64,000 nucleotides of DNA. It comes from Oscillibacter sp. Its GTDB lineage: Bacteria > Bacillota > Clostridia > Oscillospirales > Oscillospiraceae. This document shows, in pieces, positions 34,293 to 43,130 of the stretch. The notes beneath the pieces were generated by a model, which saw only the letters and a program-made list of their open reading frames with translations, had not been told where the DNA came from and did not search any database. The position numbers and the translations under genes were made by a program. The first letter of the stretch is position 1. The number at the start of each line of letters is the position of its first letter. The stretch is taken from contig JAFXQV010000003.1 in NCBI GenBank assembly GCA_017526785.1, positions 62,001 to 126,000 on the forward strand. Reading direction: 5' to 3'.

Positions 34293-35282
34293 GTGAAGTT
34301 GTGGAAAATAATGGTACCGCTTGCCGTGGCGGCCGTACTGCTGGCCGGGTGCGGCGGAGAGTTGGGAGCGCAGACGCTGAAAATGAACGTCGGCGCGGCG
34401 GAGGGTACGGTCTGGCATACCGCCGCCGACACCTTCGCGCAATTGGTGCGGGACAATACCGACGGACGCTGGCGCGTGGATATCGCCTACGCCGCGTCCG
34501 AGGAAGACCATATACGCACGCTAAACCGCCTCTTGGACGGGAAAGCGGATATCGACCTCCGGGCGGTGTCGGACTTGCGGGAACTGGAGGCGCGCCTGTC
34601 CGTACTCTCCCTGCCGTGGCTGTTCACGGATTATCAGGACGTGGACAGGCGACTTTTCAACGGAAGCGGCGGGGAGGCCGTCCGGAATCTGATACGCGCC
34701 ACGGGTCTGGAACCGCTCTCGTTAGCCGAAAACGGCTTCTATCAGGTGACGAACGACCGCCGCCCGATAGCGGCTCCGGCGGATTTCCGCTGGCTGACAA
34801 TCCGTGTCGGGGACGGCGCGGCGGAGGCGGCACTGTTTACGGGCTTCGGCGCGGAACCTGTACGGATGGACTGGGGCGAGACGTTCCCGGCACTCCGGGA
34901 CGGTGCCGTTCTGGGACAGCAGAACACGTTAGAGGCGATACGCGCCGCGCAAGTCGACCGTGTACAGCGGTACTTGACGGTCTGGAACTGCGTCTATGAC
35001 CCGCTGTGCCTGAGCGTGTCGGCGGAACTCTGGGCGAGGCTGTCCGACGGGGACAAGGAAATTTTCTCCGCCGCCGCGCGGGAGGCATGCGCCGCCGAAA
35101 TCGCCGCGTCCCGTGCGCAGGATACCGAAATTCTGTCGAGACTGCGTAACTCCGGCGTACAGGTCACGGTCTTGACACAATCGCAGATTCAGGCGTTCCG
35201 CGCCGCCGCCGAGCCGGTTTACGCAACGTGGCGCGGCGACAACGGGGACGAGTTGCTTTCCGCGCTGGGCTATTCCGGGTGA
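34293..35282 (+). CDS. Orphan DctP-family (TRAP-type) solute-binding lipoprotein
   Basis: The 329-residue lipoprotein has lipobox LLAGC (Cys20). The fold follows DctP: SVLSLPWLFTDYQD, ENGFYQVTNDRRP, the LTIRVG strand with the substrate-binding Arg, and LGQQNTLEAI where family members have EN/ENPL. TRAP systems need DctQ and DctM membrane partners; neither is here, so it is orphan or works as a sensor protein. The start is GTG 34293 after AGGGGGA. The degenerate YhaN-like gene follows after 52 bases. Confidence 0.82.
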   Translation: MKLWKIMVPLAVAAVLLAGCGGELGAQTLKMNVGAAEGTVWHTAADTFAQLVRDNTDGRWRVDIAYAASEEDHIRTLNRLLDGKADIDLRAVSDLRELEARLSVLSLPWLFTDYQDVDRRLFNGSGGEAVRNLIRATGLEPLSLAENGFYQVTNDRRPIAAPADFRWLTIRVGDGAAEAALFTGFGAEPVRMDWGETFPALRDGAVLGQQNTLEAIRAAQVDRVQRYLTVWNCVYDPLCLSVSAELWARLSDGDKEIFSAAAREACAAEIAASRAQDTEILSRLRNSGVQVTVLTQSQIQAFRAAAEPVYATWRGDNGDELLSALGYSG

Positions 35283-35334
35283 CGCGCGCATAGTCTCAAC
35301 AGAGGAAGATTTTCAGGAAACAGGGGGAATTACT

Positions 35335-37107
35335 TTGTTCATTCATCGGATATCCGCCGACTGGGCGGACGGTTCCGGCGGCGCGCTGGAACTCCGCGAC
35401 GGGCTGAACGTTATCCACGGACAACAGCCGGATTGGGACGAGGCTTTATGTACGCTCCTGTACGGCGCGGACGCCGAAAGCCCCGAACGCGCCGAAATGG
35501 AGTGTGAGGTATCGGGACACGCGCTGACGCTTGCCAAAGACGGCGACGCGTTCCGGATATCGGGCGACGGCGTGCCGGACAAGCGCGGGGAAGCGCTGAC
35601 GGGCGTCAGGCGCGAGACCTACGAAAATCTGGCTTGCGTCGCGTGGGATGCGGAGGCCGTCACGGCGGAACCCGTACGGGAAATCGAAAGCCGCTTGAAC
35701 CGCTTCGACGCCCGCATGGAGGAACTTGAACGCCGGGAGGCCACGCTCAATCGCGCTTTGCGCGGCACGGAAAGCGGACAGGCCGCGCCCACGCCGGACG
35801 GCGTCCCCGACCTGTACACGCTGACCGCCGCCTACGCCGCCATGAAGCACAAGCTGGACGAGGACAACATACCGGAAATGGACGAGATTTCCCATTTGCG
35901 CGGGGCGATTGTCAACATCATGACGGCCGGGAAACAGCTTGACAAGGCCGAGGCCGAACAGGAAGCCGCCGAAAGCGTCCTCTCCGCCGCAAAGGCCGAC
36001 GTGGACGCCACGCGCTTCGCGGGCATGACCCCGGAAGAGGCCGAACAAAGCCCCCTGAAACTCCCGTTCCGTCCCGTCATCCCCAAATGGCTTGTGATTG
36101 CTTTTGGGGTAACGGTTGCGATTGGAGCCTTGTTTATCTTTCACAGTCCGGGGGCGTGGTACCCGCTGGCGTGGGTTCTGTACGTGGGGCTGGGCATTCT
36201 GTCGGGCTGGCTTGTGCGGAAGTGGGACGAGCGCTGGGTCGTCGAGGCCGCCAAACGCCGGAATCAGTGGGAATCGGACTTGGTGCGCTACGCGGAACTC
36301 TACCGCGTCATGGAGGAGGCGCGGGCGGCGGCGGATATCAAGATTGCCGCCGCAGACAGCCTCCGGGAATCGCTCACGACCAACGAACGCGGCATTTTGC
36401 GGGAAATCCACCGCTTCGCGCCGGAGGTGTCGGACATGCAGGGAGCCGACGAACAGTTACGGCTCTGCGCCCGGCGGCGGAAGGAACTGTCGATTGCCGA
36501 GGCGGTCGTGCGCAAGGCGGAGGCCTTGGAAGGCAAGTCGGTTCCGGCGTTCGCGATTCTGGAACAGCCGGACAGCCATCCGGCCGCGACGCCCCCCGAA
36601 CGTGACCAGCTCATACAGGCCTTGAACGGGGTTCGCGAGGAGCGTTCGGCGTTGCGTCTGGAAATCCGCCGCGACCGGGAGGAACTCAACAAAAGCCGCG
36701 AGGCGGAAGAAGCGTTTTCTCAATCTCTCTGGAAACGCGCCCGCCTGTCGCTGGACACGCTTTCCGAAACCGAATCGGGCTTCCCTCTGCCGGAACTCGC
36801 GTCGCGGGTTACGGAACTGTTCCACGCGCTGACCGGACGCCGCCACGCCGATGAAAACCGTTTCCGCGCCGAGGTGCTTTCCGAACTCTGCGCGGGGACG
36901 CTGGAAGACGAATGGAAGGCTTACGCGGACTGCGCCGCGCCATTGAGTTTAGCCGTGTGTCTGGCCTGTTTCGAGCGCGCGTTCTCCGGGGACGCCCGCC
37001 CGCCGCTGTTGCTGTGGGACATCCCGCGCGGGTTCGGCGAAACGTCCGCGCGGGTGCTGGAATCCATGTGCGAAAACCGCCAAATCCTGTTCTTCACCGA
37101 CCAATAA
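35335..37107 (+). CDS. YhaN-like coiled-coil membrane protein with degenerate ATPase
   Basis: The protein has 590 residues. Both ends match SbcC/Rad50-like YhaN proteins, with two membrane helices (about 249-294) in the middle of the coiled coil as in YhaN. However, the P-loop region GLNVIHGQQPDWDEAL...LLYG lacks the GxxGxGKST residues, the signature region reads LCAGTLEDEW, and the Walker B/D-loop region LLLWDIPRGF lacks the acidic pair. It is therefore probably unable to hydrolyse ATP. No SbcD-like nuclease gene is adjacent. TTG 35335 follows GGGGGA. Confidence 0.7.
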   Translation: MFIHRISADWADGSGGALELRDGLNVIHGQQPDWDEALCTLLYGADAESPERAEMECEVSGHALTLAKDGDAFRISGDGVPDKRGEALTGVRRETYENLACVAWDAEAVTAEPVREIESRLNRFDARMEELERREATLNRALRGTESGQAAPTPDGVPDLYTLTAAYAAMKHKLDEDNIPEMDEISHLRGAIVNIMTAGKQLDKAEAEQEAAESVLSAAKADVDATRFAGMTPEEAEQSPLKLPFRPVIPKWLVIAFGVTVAIGALFIFHSPGAWYPLAWVLYVGLGILSGWLVRKWDERWVVEAAKRRNQWESDLVRYAELYRVMEEARAAADIKIAAADSLRESLTTNERGILREIHRFAPEVSDMQGADEQLRLCARRRKELSIAEAVVRKAEALEGKSVPAFAILEQPDSHPAATPPERDQLIQALNGVREERSALRLEIRRDREELNKSREAEEAFSQSLWKRARLSLDTLSETESGFPLPELASRVTELFHALTGRRHADENRFRAEVLSELCAGTLEDEWKAYADCAAPLSLAVCLACFERAFSGDARPPLLLWDIPRGFGETSARVLESMCENRQILFFTDQ

Positions 37108-37110
37108 GCG

Positions 37111-37140
37111 ACGCCCTCCCAATTCCGGGAGGGCGTTTTT
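37111..37140 (+). terminator. Terminator after the YhaN-like gene
   Basis: ACGCCCTCCC (37111-37120) pairs with GGGAGGGCGT (37127-37136) and a T-run follows. Confidence 0.85.
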
Positions 37141-37157
37141 ATAGAATCTCGCGCCGC

Positions 37158-37832
37158 TTACGCCTGACTGCCGAGCAGGTCGCGGCCTCTGTAGATGAAC
37201 GTCACAATCTGGGCGCGGGTACAGCGTTTCGACGGGGAGAACGTGGTCTCGGTCGTGCCGTTGGTCACGGAATGCGCTATAGCCCACGCAACGGCGTTCA
37301 GGGCGTCGGGGTCGTCGGGTACGTCCGTAAAGGCGAAGCCGTCCCCGTAGGCCGCCGGAGCGCCCGACAGCTTCCACATATACGTGACCGCCTGCAGACG
37401 CGTACAGTACGCGTACGGGTTGAAAGTATCGTCAATCAAGCCCTTTTCGTAACTCCACAATGCCGCCGGGTAATAGTAGGCGTTGGTCTCGATATCCGCC
37501 GGGAAGGGGTTGTCAATATTCGACGCCGGACTGCCCGACGCCCGCCACAGAAACGTTAAAATCTGCGCGTGCGTGCAAATTGCGTACGGCGTAAAGGTCT
37601 TGGCGGTTGTGCCGTTGGTGATGTTTTGCTCGACGGCGTACAGAATCCCCGGCAGAAAGGGACTGTCCGCTTTCACGTCCTCGAAGGGGCTGACGGTTTC
37701 GACGACTTCCGCCACGGGTTCCGGTGTCGGTTCCGGGGGGGCGGATTCGCTCTCCGCCACCAGTACGGGTACCGCCACCAGTACCAGCGACATCAGCAGG
37801 GCGTGAATACGCTTATGGATACGGTCTCTCAT
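37158..37832 (-). CDS. S-layer homology (SLH) domain protein
   Basis: The 224-residue protein has a signal peptide (about 1-27), a short Pro/Glu linker and three SLH domains (FEDVKADSPFLPGILYAVEQ; FPADIETNAYYYPAALWSY; FTDVPDDPDALNAVAWAI), each with a TFTP/TFSP-type turn and a CTRxQ motif in place of the usual TRAE. SLH triplets bind pyruvylated wall polymers. With nothing else attached it may be a small S-layer component. ATG 37832 is preferred over ATG 37838 because AGGAG is 7 bases from the former and almost touches the latter. Confidence 0.85.
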   Translation of the reverse strand: MRDRIHKRIHALLMSLVLVAVPVLVAESESAPPEPTPEPVAEVVETVSPFEDVKADSPFLPGILYAVEQNITNGTTAKTFTPYAICTHAQILTFLWRASGSPASNIDNPFPADIETNAYYYPAALWSYEKGLIDDTFNPYAYCTRLQAVTYMWKLSGAPAAYGDGFAFTDVPDDPDALNAVAWAIAHSVTNGTTETTFSPSKRCTRAQIVTFIYRGRDLLGSQA

Positions 37833-37868
37833 AATCATTCTCCTTTTTTGTTGTATTACAAGGCTCGT

Positions 37869-40226
37869 TTAAAGAACCGACAAGGCGGCCAGCGGCGCGA
37901 AATTCTCCCCGACGAGTACCATTTGCGCGGACACAATGCCCAATTCCCGCGAGAGCTTGTCCGTCTGGAAAGAGGTGTTTTCGGACAACTGCCAACTTTG
38001 TAAAGCTGTCATTTTTCCTTGTGCGTCATAGAAAGCAAGGAAGATTCCGACAGGGAACGCTTCCCCGGCGTCAAACTCTGTCCGGATGTTCACGCCGTCG
38101 CGCAAGGCGGACAGCGTGAGGGACGTTCCCGCGTCCAGTGAATCCCCGTTCCGGGAAAGCCGCACAGAAACGGGCGGCAGAGGTTCGCTGAAATATCCCG
38201 GCGCGGAGGACGTGTCAAGCCGGGCGTATTCGGCGTTCATGTGCTTGGCGTCGTAACGCGTACCCGCGCCGCCCGTCAGCGCCGCACAGCCCGAAAACAT
38301 ATTGTCGGAGACAAGACCCCAGATGAGTTTGAAGTGACCGGTAGCGTAAATCTTTTCCAGTTTGGGGCAATTGGCGAACATGGAGGACATGTCCGTGACT
38401 TTGGAGGTGTCAAAGCCGCTAATATCGAGTTCCACCAGCGCGGCGCAATCCTTAAACAGTTCTTTCATGGTCGTGACAGAGGAGGTCTGAAACTTGCTCA
38501 AATCCAGCGTTGTCAGCCCGGAACAGCCGTAAAACATGGCATTCATATTGGTAACGCGGAACGTGTCAAAGTTGTGTACGTCCAGCGCTTTCAGAGCAGG
38601 GCAGTCGCGGAACATATGCTCCATGCTGGTGACTTGGAATGTGTCAAAGCCGCTCACGTCCACCGCTTCCAGCGCCCGGCAGGCATAAAATACTCTGTTC
38701 ATGTTCGTGACTTTCGACGTTTTGAAGCCGCTTACGTCCAGCGTTTTCAGCGCGATACATGCCTGAAACAGTCCTTGCAGATTGGTGGTGTTTTCAGTTT
38801 TGAAGTGGCTCACGTCCAGCGCTTCCAGCGCGGTACAGTTGGCGAACATAAACTCCATGTTTTCGACACTGGACGTGTCGAAGCCGCTGACATCCAGCGA
38901 TTGCAGGCTTTTGCATTCGTTAAACATCCGGTTTGTGTCAGTGACTTTGGACGTATCGAAGCCACTGACATCCAGTGTCACCAGTTTTTCACAACCCTGA
39001 AACATTTCTTTCATACTGGTTACGTTGGACGTGTCGAAGCCGCTCACATCCAGTTCCGTCAGGCTTTTACAATACATAAACATCCCCGCCATATTCGTGG
39101 CTTTGGGTGTCCGAAACCCGCTCACGTCCAGCGATTCCAGCGCGTAGCAGTAATCGAACATCCCGCTCATGTTCTCAACATTGGACATGTCAAAACTGTG
39201 TACGTCCACGGTTTTCAGTTTTCCGCAGTTGTGAAACATTCCCGCCGTTGTGGTCACATTAGACGTATTGAAACTGCTCAAATCCAGTTCCGTCAGGCTC
39301 ATAGCTTGAAACATTAAACTCATTTTGGTGACACTGGACGTGTCGAAGTGACGCAAGTCCAGCGATTCCAGCCCGGAACACATACTGAACATCGAGCGCA
39401 TATCGGTTACATTAGACGTGTCCCACCCGCCTACATCCAGTTTTTTCAGACCGGAACAACTTTGAAACATACAGCCCATATCTGTGACCTTGGACGTATC
39501 CCAGCCGCTCAAATTCAGTTCCTCAAGTCCCTTGCTGTGGTTGAACATGAAGCCCATACTCGTGACATTTGCGGTGTCGAAGCCATGCAAATCCAGCGAT
39601 TTCAGCGCGGCGAAATCGGAAAACATCCCGTACATATTCGTGACGTTGGCAGTGTCGAAGCGGCTCACGTCCAGCGCGGTCAGCGCGGCGCAACCGCTGA
39701 ACATATTCGACATATTCGTGACGCTGGCGGTGTGGAAGCCGCTCACGTCCAGCACCGAGAGGTCGGAACAGCCCTGAAACATTGCGCTCATGTCTGTGAC
39801 ATTGGACGTGTCGAAGCCGCTCACGTCCAGCGCGGCGAGGCGGCTACAGTTACGGAACATCGCCGCCGCACTCGTGGCGCGGGAGGTGTCAAGGCGGTCA
39901 AGGTTGTCAACGGCTTGCAGATAGTCGAAGCCGTCGAACCAGAACGCGACGGACGTTGGTTGCAGGGTGTCGGCGAACGTGACGCGGGTCACATAGGAAC
40001 TGACGCCGCGCCACGGCACCGCGTCGGCGCGGTTGTAGCCGTCCAGCGATACCGGGTACGTTTCCCGGAGTTGTCGCCCGGATTCGGGGGTGTCGCCGCG
40101 CTGAAAGACAAGCGTCTTGTCGGCGTAGAGGAGCGCGTAGAAGCCGGGTTGTGTGTCTGTGGCGGCGGCGTGCGGGGAGAATAGCGCGAACAGGAAAAGA
40201 AACAGCGTCAGCGCGTACTTTTTCAT
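37869..40226 (-). CDS. Large BspA-like (DUF285) exported protein with 20 repeats
   Basis: The 785-residue protein has a signal peptide (about 1-22, HAAA-TD), a lead domain with YALLYADKTLVFQRG homologous to the smaller BspA-like protein, then 20 consecutive 24-25-residue repeats of the FDTSNVTDMSxMFxxCxxLxxLDVSG type, and a C-terminal beta module (FYDAQGKMTAL, LVGENFAPLAALSVL). It probably binds proteins at the cell surface. ATG 40226 follows AAGGAG. It lies between the AI-2E permease gene (26 bases upstream) and the SLH gene (36 bases downstream) on the same strand, so the three are probably cotranscribed. Confidence 0.87.
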   Translation of the reverse strand: MKKYALTLFLFLFALFSPHAAATDTQPGFYALLYADKTLVFQRGDTPESGRQLRETYPVSLDGYNRADAVPWRGVSSYVTRVTFADTLQPTSVAFWFDGFDYLQAVDNLDRLDTSRATSAAAMFRNCSRLAALDVSGFDTSNVTDMSAMFQGCSDLSVLDVSGFHTASVTNMSNMFSGCAALTALDVSRFDTANVTNMYGMFSDFAALKSLDLHGFDTANVTSMGFMFNHSKGLEELNLSGWDTSKVTDMGCMFQSCSGLKKLDVGGWDTSNVTDMRSMFSMCSGLESLDLRHFDTSSVTKMSLMFQAMSLTELDLSSFNTSNVTTTAGMFHNCGKLKTVDVHSFDMSNVENMSGMFDYCYALESLDVSGFRTPKATNMAGMFMYCKSLTELDVSGFDTSNVTSMKEMFQGCEKLVTLDVSGFDTSKVTDTNRMFNECKSLQSLDVSGFDTSSVENMEFMFANCTALEALDVSHFKTENTTNLQGLFQACIALKTLDVSGFKTSKVTNMNRVFYACRALEAVDVSGFDTFQVTSMEHMFRDCPALKALDVHNFDTFRVTNMNAMFYGCSGLTTLDLSKFQTSSVTTMKELFKDCAALVELDISGFDTSKVTDMSSMFANCPKLEKIYATGHFKLIWGLVSDNMFSGCAALTGGAGTRYDAKHMNAEYARLDTSSAPGYFSEPLPPVSVRLSRNGDSLDAGTSLTLSALRDGVNIRTEFDAGEAFPVGIFLAFYDAQGKMTALQSWQLSENTSFQTDKLSRELGIVSAQMVLVGENFAPLAALSVL
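38370..39890. repeat. Tandem 72-75-bp coding repeats of the DUF285 array
   Basis: About 20 diverged tandem units encode the leucine-rich repeats. They have no spacers and are not a CRISPR array. The most alike neighbouring units could recombine and change repeat number. Confidence 0.7.
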
Positions 40227-40252
40227 AGTCGGTTCTCCTTGAACAGTTGTAT

Positions 40253-41599
40253 TCAGGAATCCTCCTTGGGCTTTTCGGGTTCCTTTTTGCATTCCTTTCC
40301 GATACGGAATTCCTCCTTGCCAATCCGCACCACAAGCGGCTGTGTGGGTTTCAGGTCGTGGAAGGGCTTCACGGGGCGCGGTTCACGGTTGACTTTCGCG
40401 TAGGTCATTAAATCCGTGGGAAGGTTGCGCTTGGCGAGGCGCTGGCGTATCAGAAAATCCCCCGCGTAGCGCAGGCACGCGCACACCGGAACGCCGAAAA
40501 ACATGCCCGCTACCCCGAAGAAACTGCCGCCCACCAAAATGGCGATAATCACCCACAGACTGGAAAGCCCCGTCTGGTCGCCTAAAATCTTGGGGCCGAT
40601 GATGTTGCCGTCCAACTGTTGGAGCGCCAGCACAAAGACCGTGAAATACAACGCCTGCATGGGCGACACCAGCAGAATCAGAAACACACTCGGAATCGCG
40701 CCCAAGAAGGGGCCGAAGAACGGTATAATGTTCGTGACGCCGACAAAGACGGAAATCAGCGGCGTGTAGGGGAAGTTCAGGAGCGAACAGCCGATGAAGC
40801 ACAGAACGCCGATTATCAGGGAATCGAGCAGTTTCCCGCGCACGAACCCGGCAAAAATAGTATCTACGCGCCGCGCCCCCCGGAGAATCCAGCGGACATT
40901 CTTCCGCGAGAACAGGCCGTAGAGAATCCGCCGCGCGCTTGCGGCACACTGCTCTTTCGTACCCAAAAAGTAGATAGAGACGATAACGCCGATTAACAGA
41001 TTTTTCAGAAACGTCATGACGCTTATCATACCGCGTCCGGCGGCGGCCATGAGGCTTTGCAACTGGGAGAGCATATCCGTGACATAGGTTTCAATCTGCG
41101 TGTAGATATCGGCCATGCGGTCACTCAGCCAGACTTCCGTTTCCGGGAAGCGCTCGAAGAGCATACGAATCCAGCCGTTGATGGTGTGGTAGTACGTCTC
41201 CAGATTGGACGCCAGTTGGATAATGCTCCGGTAGAGTTCCGGCAGAAGCACCGACAGCAGTAAATAGACCAGTATCGACAGAATGAGCCACATAATCACG
41301 ATACTGCACACGCGGGCGCTTGTAGAGGACAGTTTGCCCTCCTTGCGGGCTTTGCGGAGGGAGTCGAAAAACAGCCAGCCCTCAAAGAAGTTAATCGCGG
41401 GCGCGAGCATATACGACAGGAACGCGCCATAGATAATGGGCATGAAGGCGTCAAAGAACTGCGACCAGAGACGCGGGAGCTGTTTCGTGCCAAAGAAGGT
41501 GTCGAAAAAGAGCAGAATCGCGGCGACTGTCCCGAAGGCGGCGACAGCGATTTTCATATAAGCGGCGTGGTCTGTGTTGTTGGAACTGTTCTGCGGCAA
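40253..41599 (-). CDS. AI-2E family transporter (TqsA/YdiK-like permease)
   Basis: The 448-residue membrane protein has about eight helices. The TPLISVFVGVTNIIPFFGPFLGAIPS region and the later GNIIGPKILGD are hallmarks of the AI-2E exporter/sodium-antiporter family; the substrate is uncertain. A charged cytosolic tail with several KEE/KEP runs ends it. The start is TTG 41599, set by AGAGGGGA 6 bases upstream; no ATG has a ribosome site. It heads the BspA-SLH unit. Confidence 0.86.
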   Translation of the reverse strand: MPQNSSNNTDHAAYMKIAVAAFGTVAAILLFFDTFFGTKQLPRLWSQFFDAFMPIIYGAFLSYMLAPAINFFEGWLFFDSLRKARKEGKLSSTSARVCSIVIMWLILSILVYLLLSVLLPELYRSIIQLASNLETYYHTINGWIRMLFERFPETEVWLSDRMADIYTQIETYVTDMLSQLQSLMAAAGRGMISVMTFLKNLLIGVIVSIYFLGTKEQCAASARRILYGLFSRKNVRWILRGARRVDTIFAGFVRGKLLDSLIIGVLCFIGCSLLNFPYTPLISVFVGVTNIIPFFGPFLGAIPSVFLILLVSPMQALYFTVFVLALQQLDGNIIGPKILGDQTGLSSLWVIIAILVGGSFFGVAGMFFGVPVCACLRYAGDFLIRQRLAKRNLPTDLMTYAKVNREPRPVKPFHDLKPTQPLVVRIGKEEFRIGKECKKEPEKPKEDS

Positions 41600-41648
41600 A
41601 ATGAATCCCCTCTTTCGCGTGATATGCGCCCGGAGGCACTGCGGGATA

Positions 41649-41700
41649 ATTATACACTTTCTTCCATGCAATTGCAATCCTGTTTTTCGTGTGCTATACT
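41649..41700. promoter_or_regulatory. Divergent promoters sharing a single -35 hexamer
   Basis: TTGCAA at 41672-41677 is its own reverse complement. To the right, a 17-base spacer leads to TATACT (41695-41700), the promoter of the diacylglycerol-kinase-like gene. To the left, a 17-base spacer leads on the minus strand to TATAAT (41649-41654), the promoter of the AI-2E permease unit. The two could not be bound by polymerase at once. Confidence 0.65.
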
Positions 41701-41736
41701 GGGCGGAAAATCCAAGCGAACAGGGAGAGAGGATTT

Positions 41737-42630
41737 ATGGACGCGCAGGAAAAGAAACTGCTGATGATTGTCAACCCCCGCGCCGGGAAGAGCAAGTCAC
41801 GCGGGCCGCTCTACGACGCCGCCGCGATATTCTCCGGCAACGGCTATCTGGTCAAGATTCACAACACGGTCGCCCCCGGCGACGCCCGCGACTGCGCCCG
41901 CCGCGAGGGCGGACATTACGACGCCGTGGTGGCCGTCGGCGGCGACGGCACATTAAACGAAGTCGTCACGGGCTTGATGAAGCTGGACGCCCCGCCGCCG
42001 CTGGGCTATCTGCCGCAGGGGAGTACCAACGATTTCGCGGCCAGTCTGAGGCTGTCGCAAGACCCCGCCGAGGCCGCCATGACCGTCGCGCAGAGCGCCG
42101 GACGCCGTCTCGACATCGGACAGTGGAACCGCCGCTATTTCGTATACGTGGCGTCGTTCGGGGCGTTCACGCGAAGTTCGTACTCCGCCCCGCAGAACGT
42201 CAAGAACGCCCTTGGGCATTTCGCGTATCTGCTGGAGGGCGTCAAGGACTTGGACAGTCTCCGCCCGTACCCAATCCGGCTGACCGCCGACGGCGAGACC
42301 TTGGACGGAGAATACCTGTTCGGCGCGGTATGCAATACGCTGTCCATAGGCGGCATTGTCAAACTCACGCCGGAGCAGGTCGCGTTGGACGACGGGCTGT
42401 TTGAACTGCTGTTAGTTCCGAATCCGCGCACCCCCGCCGACTTGCAGGATTTCATGATATCGTTCATGAATCAGGACTACGCCGGGAAGGGGCTGATATT
42501 CCGCCACGCGGCGTCGATTCATGTGGAAACGTCGGACGCCCTGCCGTGGTCGCTGGATGGCGAGTACGCGCCCGGCGTCCCGTCTGTGGATATCTCCAAC
42601 AGGCGTCAGGCGCTGTCCATGCTGTTGTAA
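41737..42630 (+). CDS. Diacylglycerol kinase family (YegS/DgkB-like) lipid kinase
   Basis: The 297-residue protein has the nucleotide-site motif VVAVGGDGTLNEV, the LPQGSTNDFA segment, and late VETSDALPWSLDGEY with the catalytic Asp-Gly-Glu region. The family phosphorylates diacylglycerol or similar lipids and so recycles lipid from teichoic-acid synthesis. ATG 41737 follows GGGAGAGAGGA; upstream in-frame codons run into the promoter. Confidence 0.88.
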   Translation: MDAQEKKLLMIVNPRAGKSKSRGPLYDAAAIFSGNGYLVKIHNTVAPGDARDCARREGGHYDAVVAVGGDGTLNEVVTGLMKLDAPPPLGYLPQGSTNDFAASLRLSQDPAEAAMTVAQSAGRRLDIGQWNRRYFVYVASFGAFTRSSYSAPQNVKNALGHFAYLLEGVKDLDSLRPYPIRLTADGETLDGEYLFGAVCNTLSIGGIVKLTPEQVALDDGLFELLLVPNPRTPADLQDFMISFMNQDYAGKGLIFRHAASIHVETSDALPWSLDGEYAPGVPSVDISNRRQALSMLL

Positions 42631-42645
42631 GCCCGCTACGTCGTT

Positions 42646-42673
42646 GCGTCCTGTCTCAACGGGGGCGGGACGC
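42646..42673 (+). terminator. Hairpin after the lipid kinase gene
   Basis: A 10-bp stem with two G-U pairs (42646-42655 with 42664-42673) lies 16 bases after the stop, followed only by a weak CTTTG run. The remaining 42675-43050 is AT-richer, encodes nothing I can support and shows no clear RNA structure. Confidence 0.45.
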
Positions 42674-43050
42674 CTGCTTTGTCGTCACGGGGCGTCTCCC
42701 GTAGCCTATTTATGCGCTGAAATATCTTTACTAAATATGCTCCGGATTTTTCAGGAATCCGCGCGACGATTTATCCATATCCGGGCGCGCTGTCATATTC
42801 TGTCAGATTGCTTACGACTGTCCGCCGGACGGGTTATCACAAGGCCGTTTCCGCCGCGTCGTCCGCCAACCGTCCCCGGCACCTGAAAATACCTTGTCAT
42901 AAGACAGTGGCAGAGGCTCTCCCGGCGCAAAGTTCCGCTTTCGCAAGCGTAAAAGAGTTCCGGAAATCCCGCCGCGCTTTCGGACATGAAAGCCGCCTGA
43001 AAAAATCGAAAGAAAAGTGAAAAAAAACGAAAAAATTTTCAAATTCCCTA

Positions 43051-43079
43051 TTGCGTTTTTCCTCATAAGCTATTATAAT
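43051..43079 (+). promoter_or_regulatory. Promoter of the DUF6465 gene
   Basis: -35 TTGCGT (43051-43056), 17-base spacer, perfect -10 TATAAT (43074-43079), preceded by an A/T-rich stretch that could act as an UP element. Confidence 0.75.
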
Positions 43080-43130
43080 ACCCTCATACCAGATACCGGA
43101 TAATTTTGTGTTTACAAGGAGGGTATTTTC

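Noticed and set aside
38370-39890. CRISPR-like array
   Set aside because: Units are tandem, coding and without unique spacers.
38241-40184. Two long plus-strand frames opposite the large BspA-like gene
   Set aside because: The repeats make repeating translations on the other strand; the minus-strand gene has the signal peptide, ribosome site and domain match.
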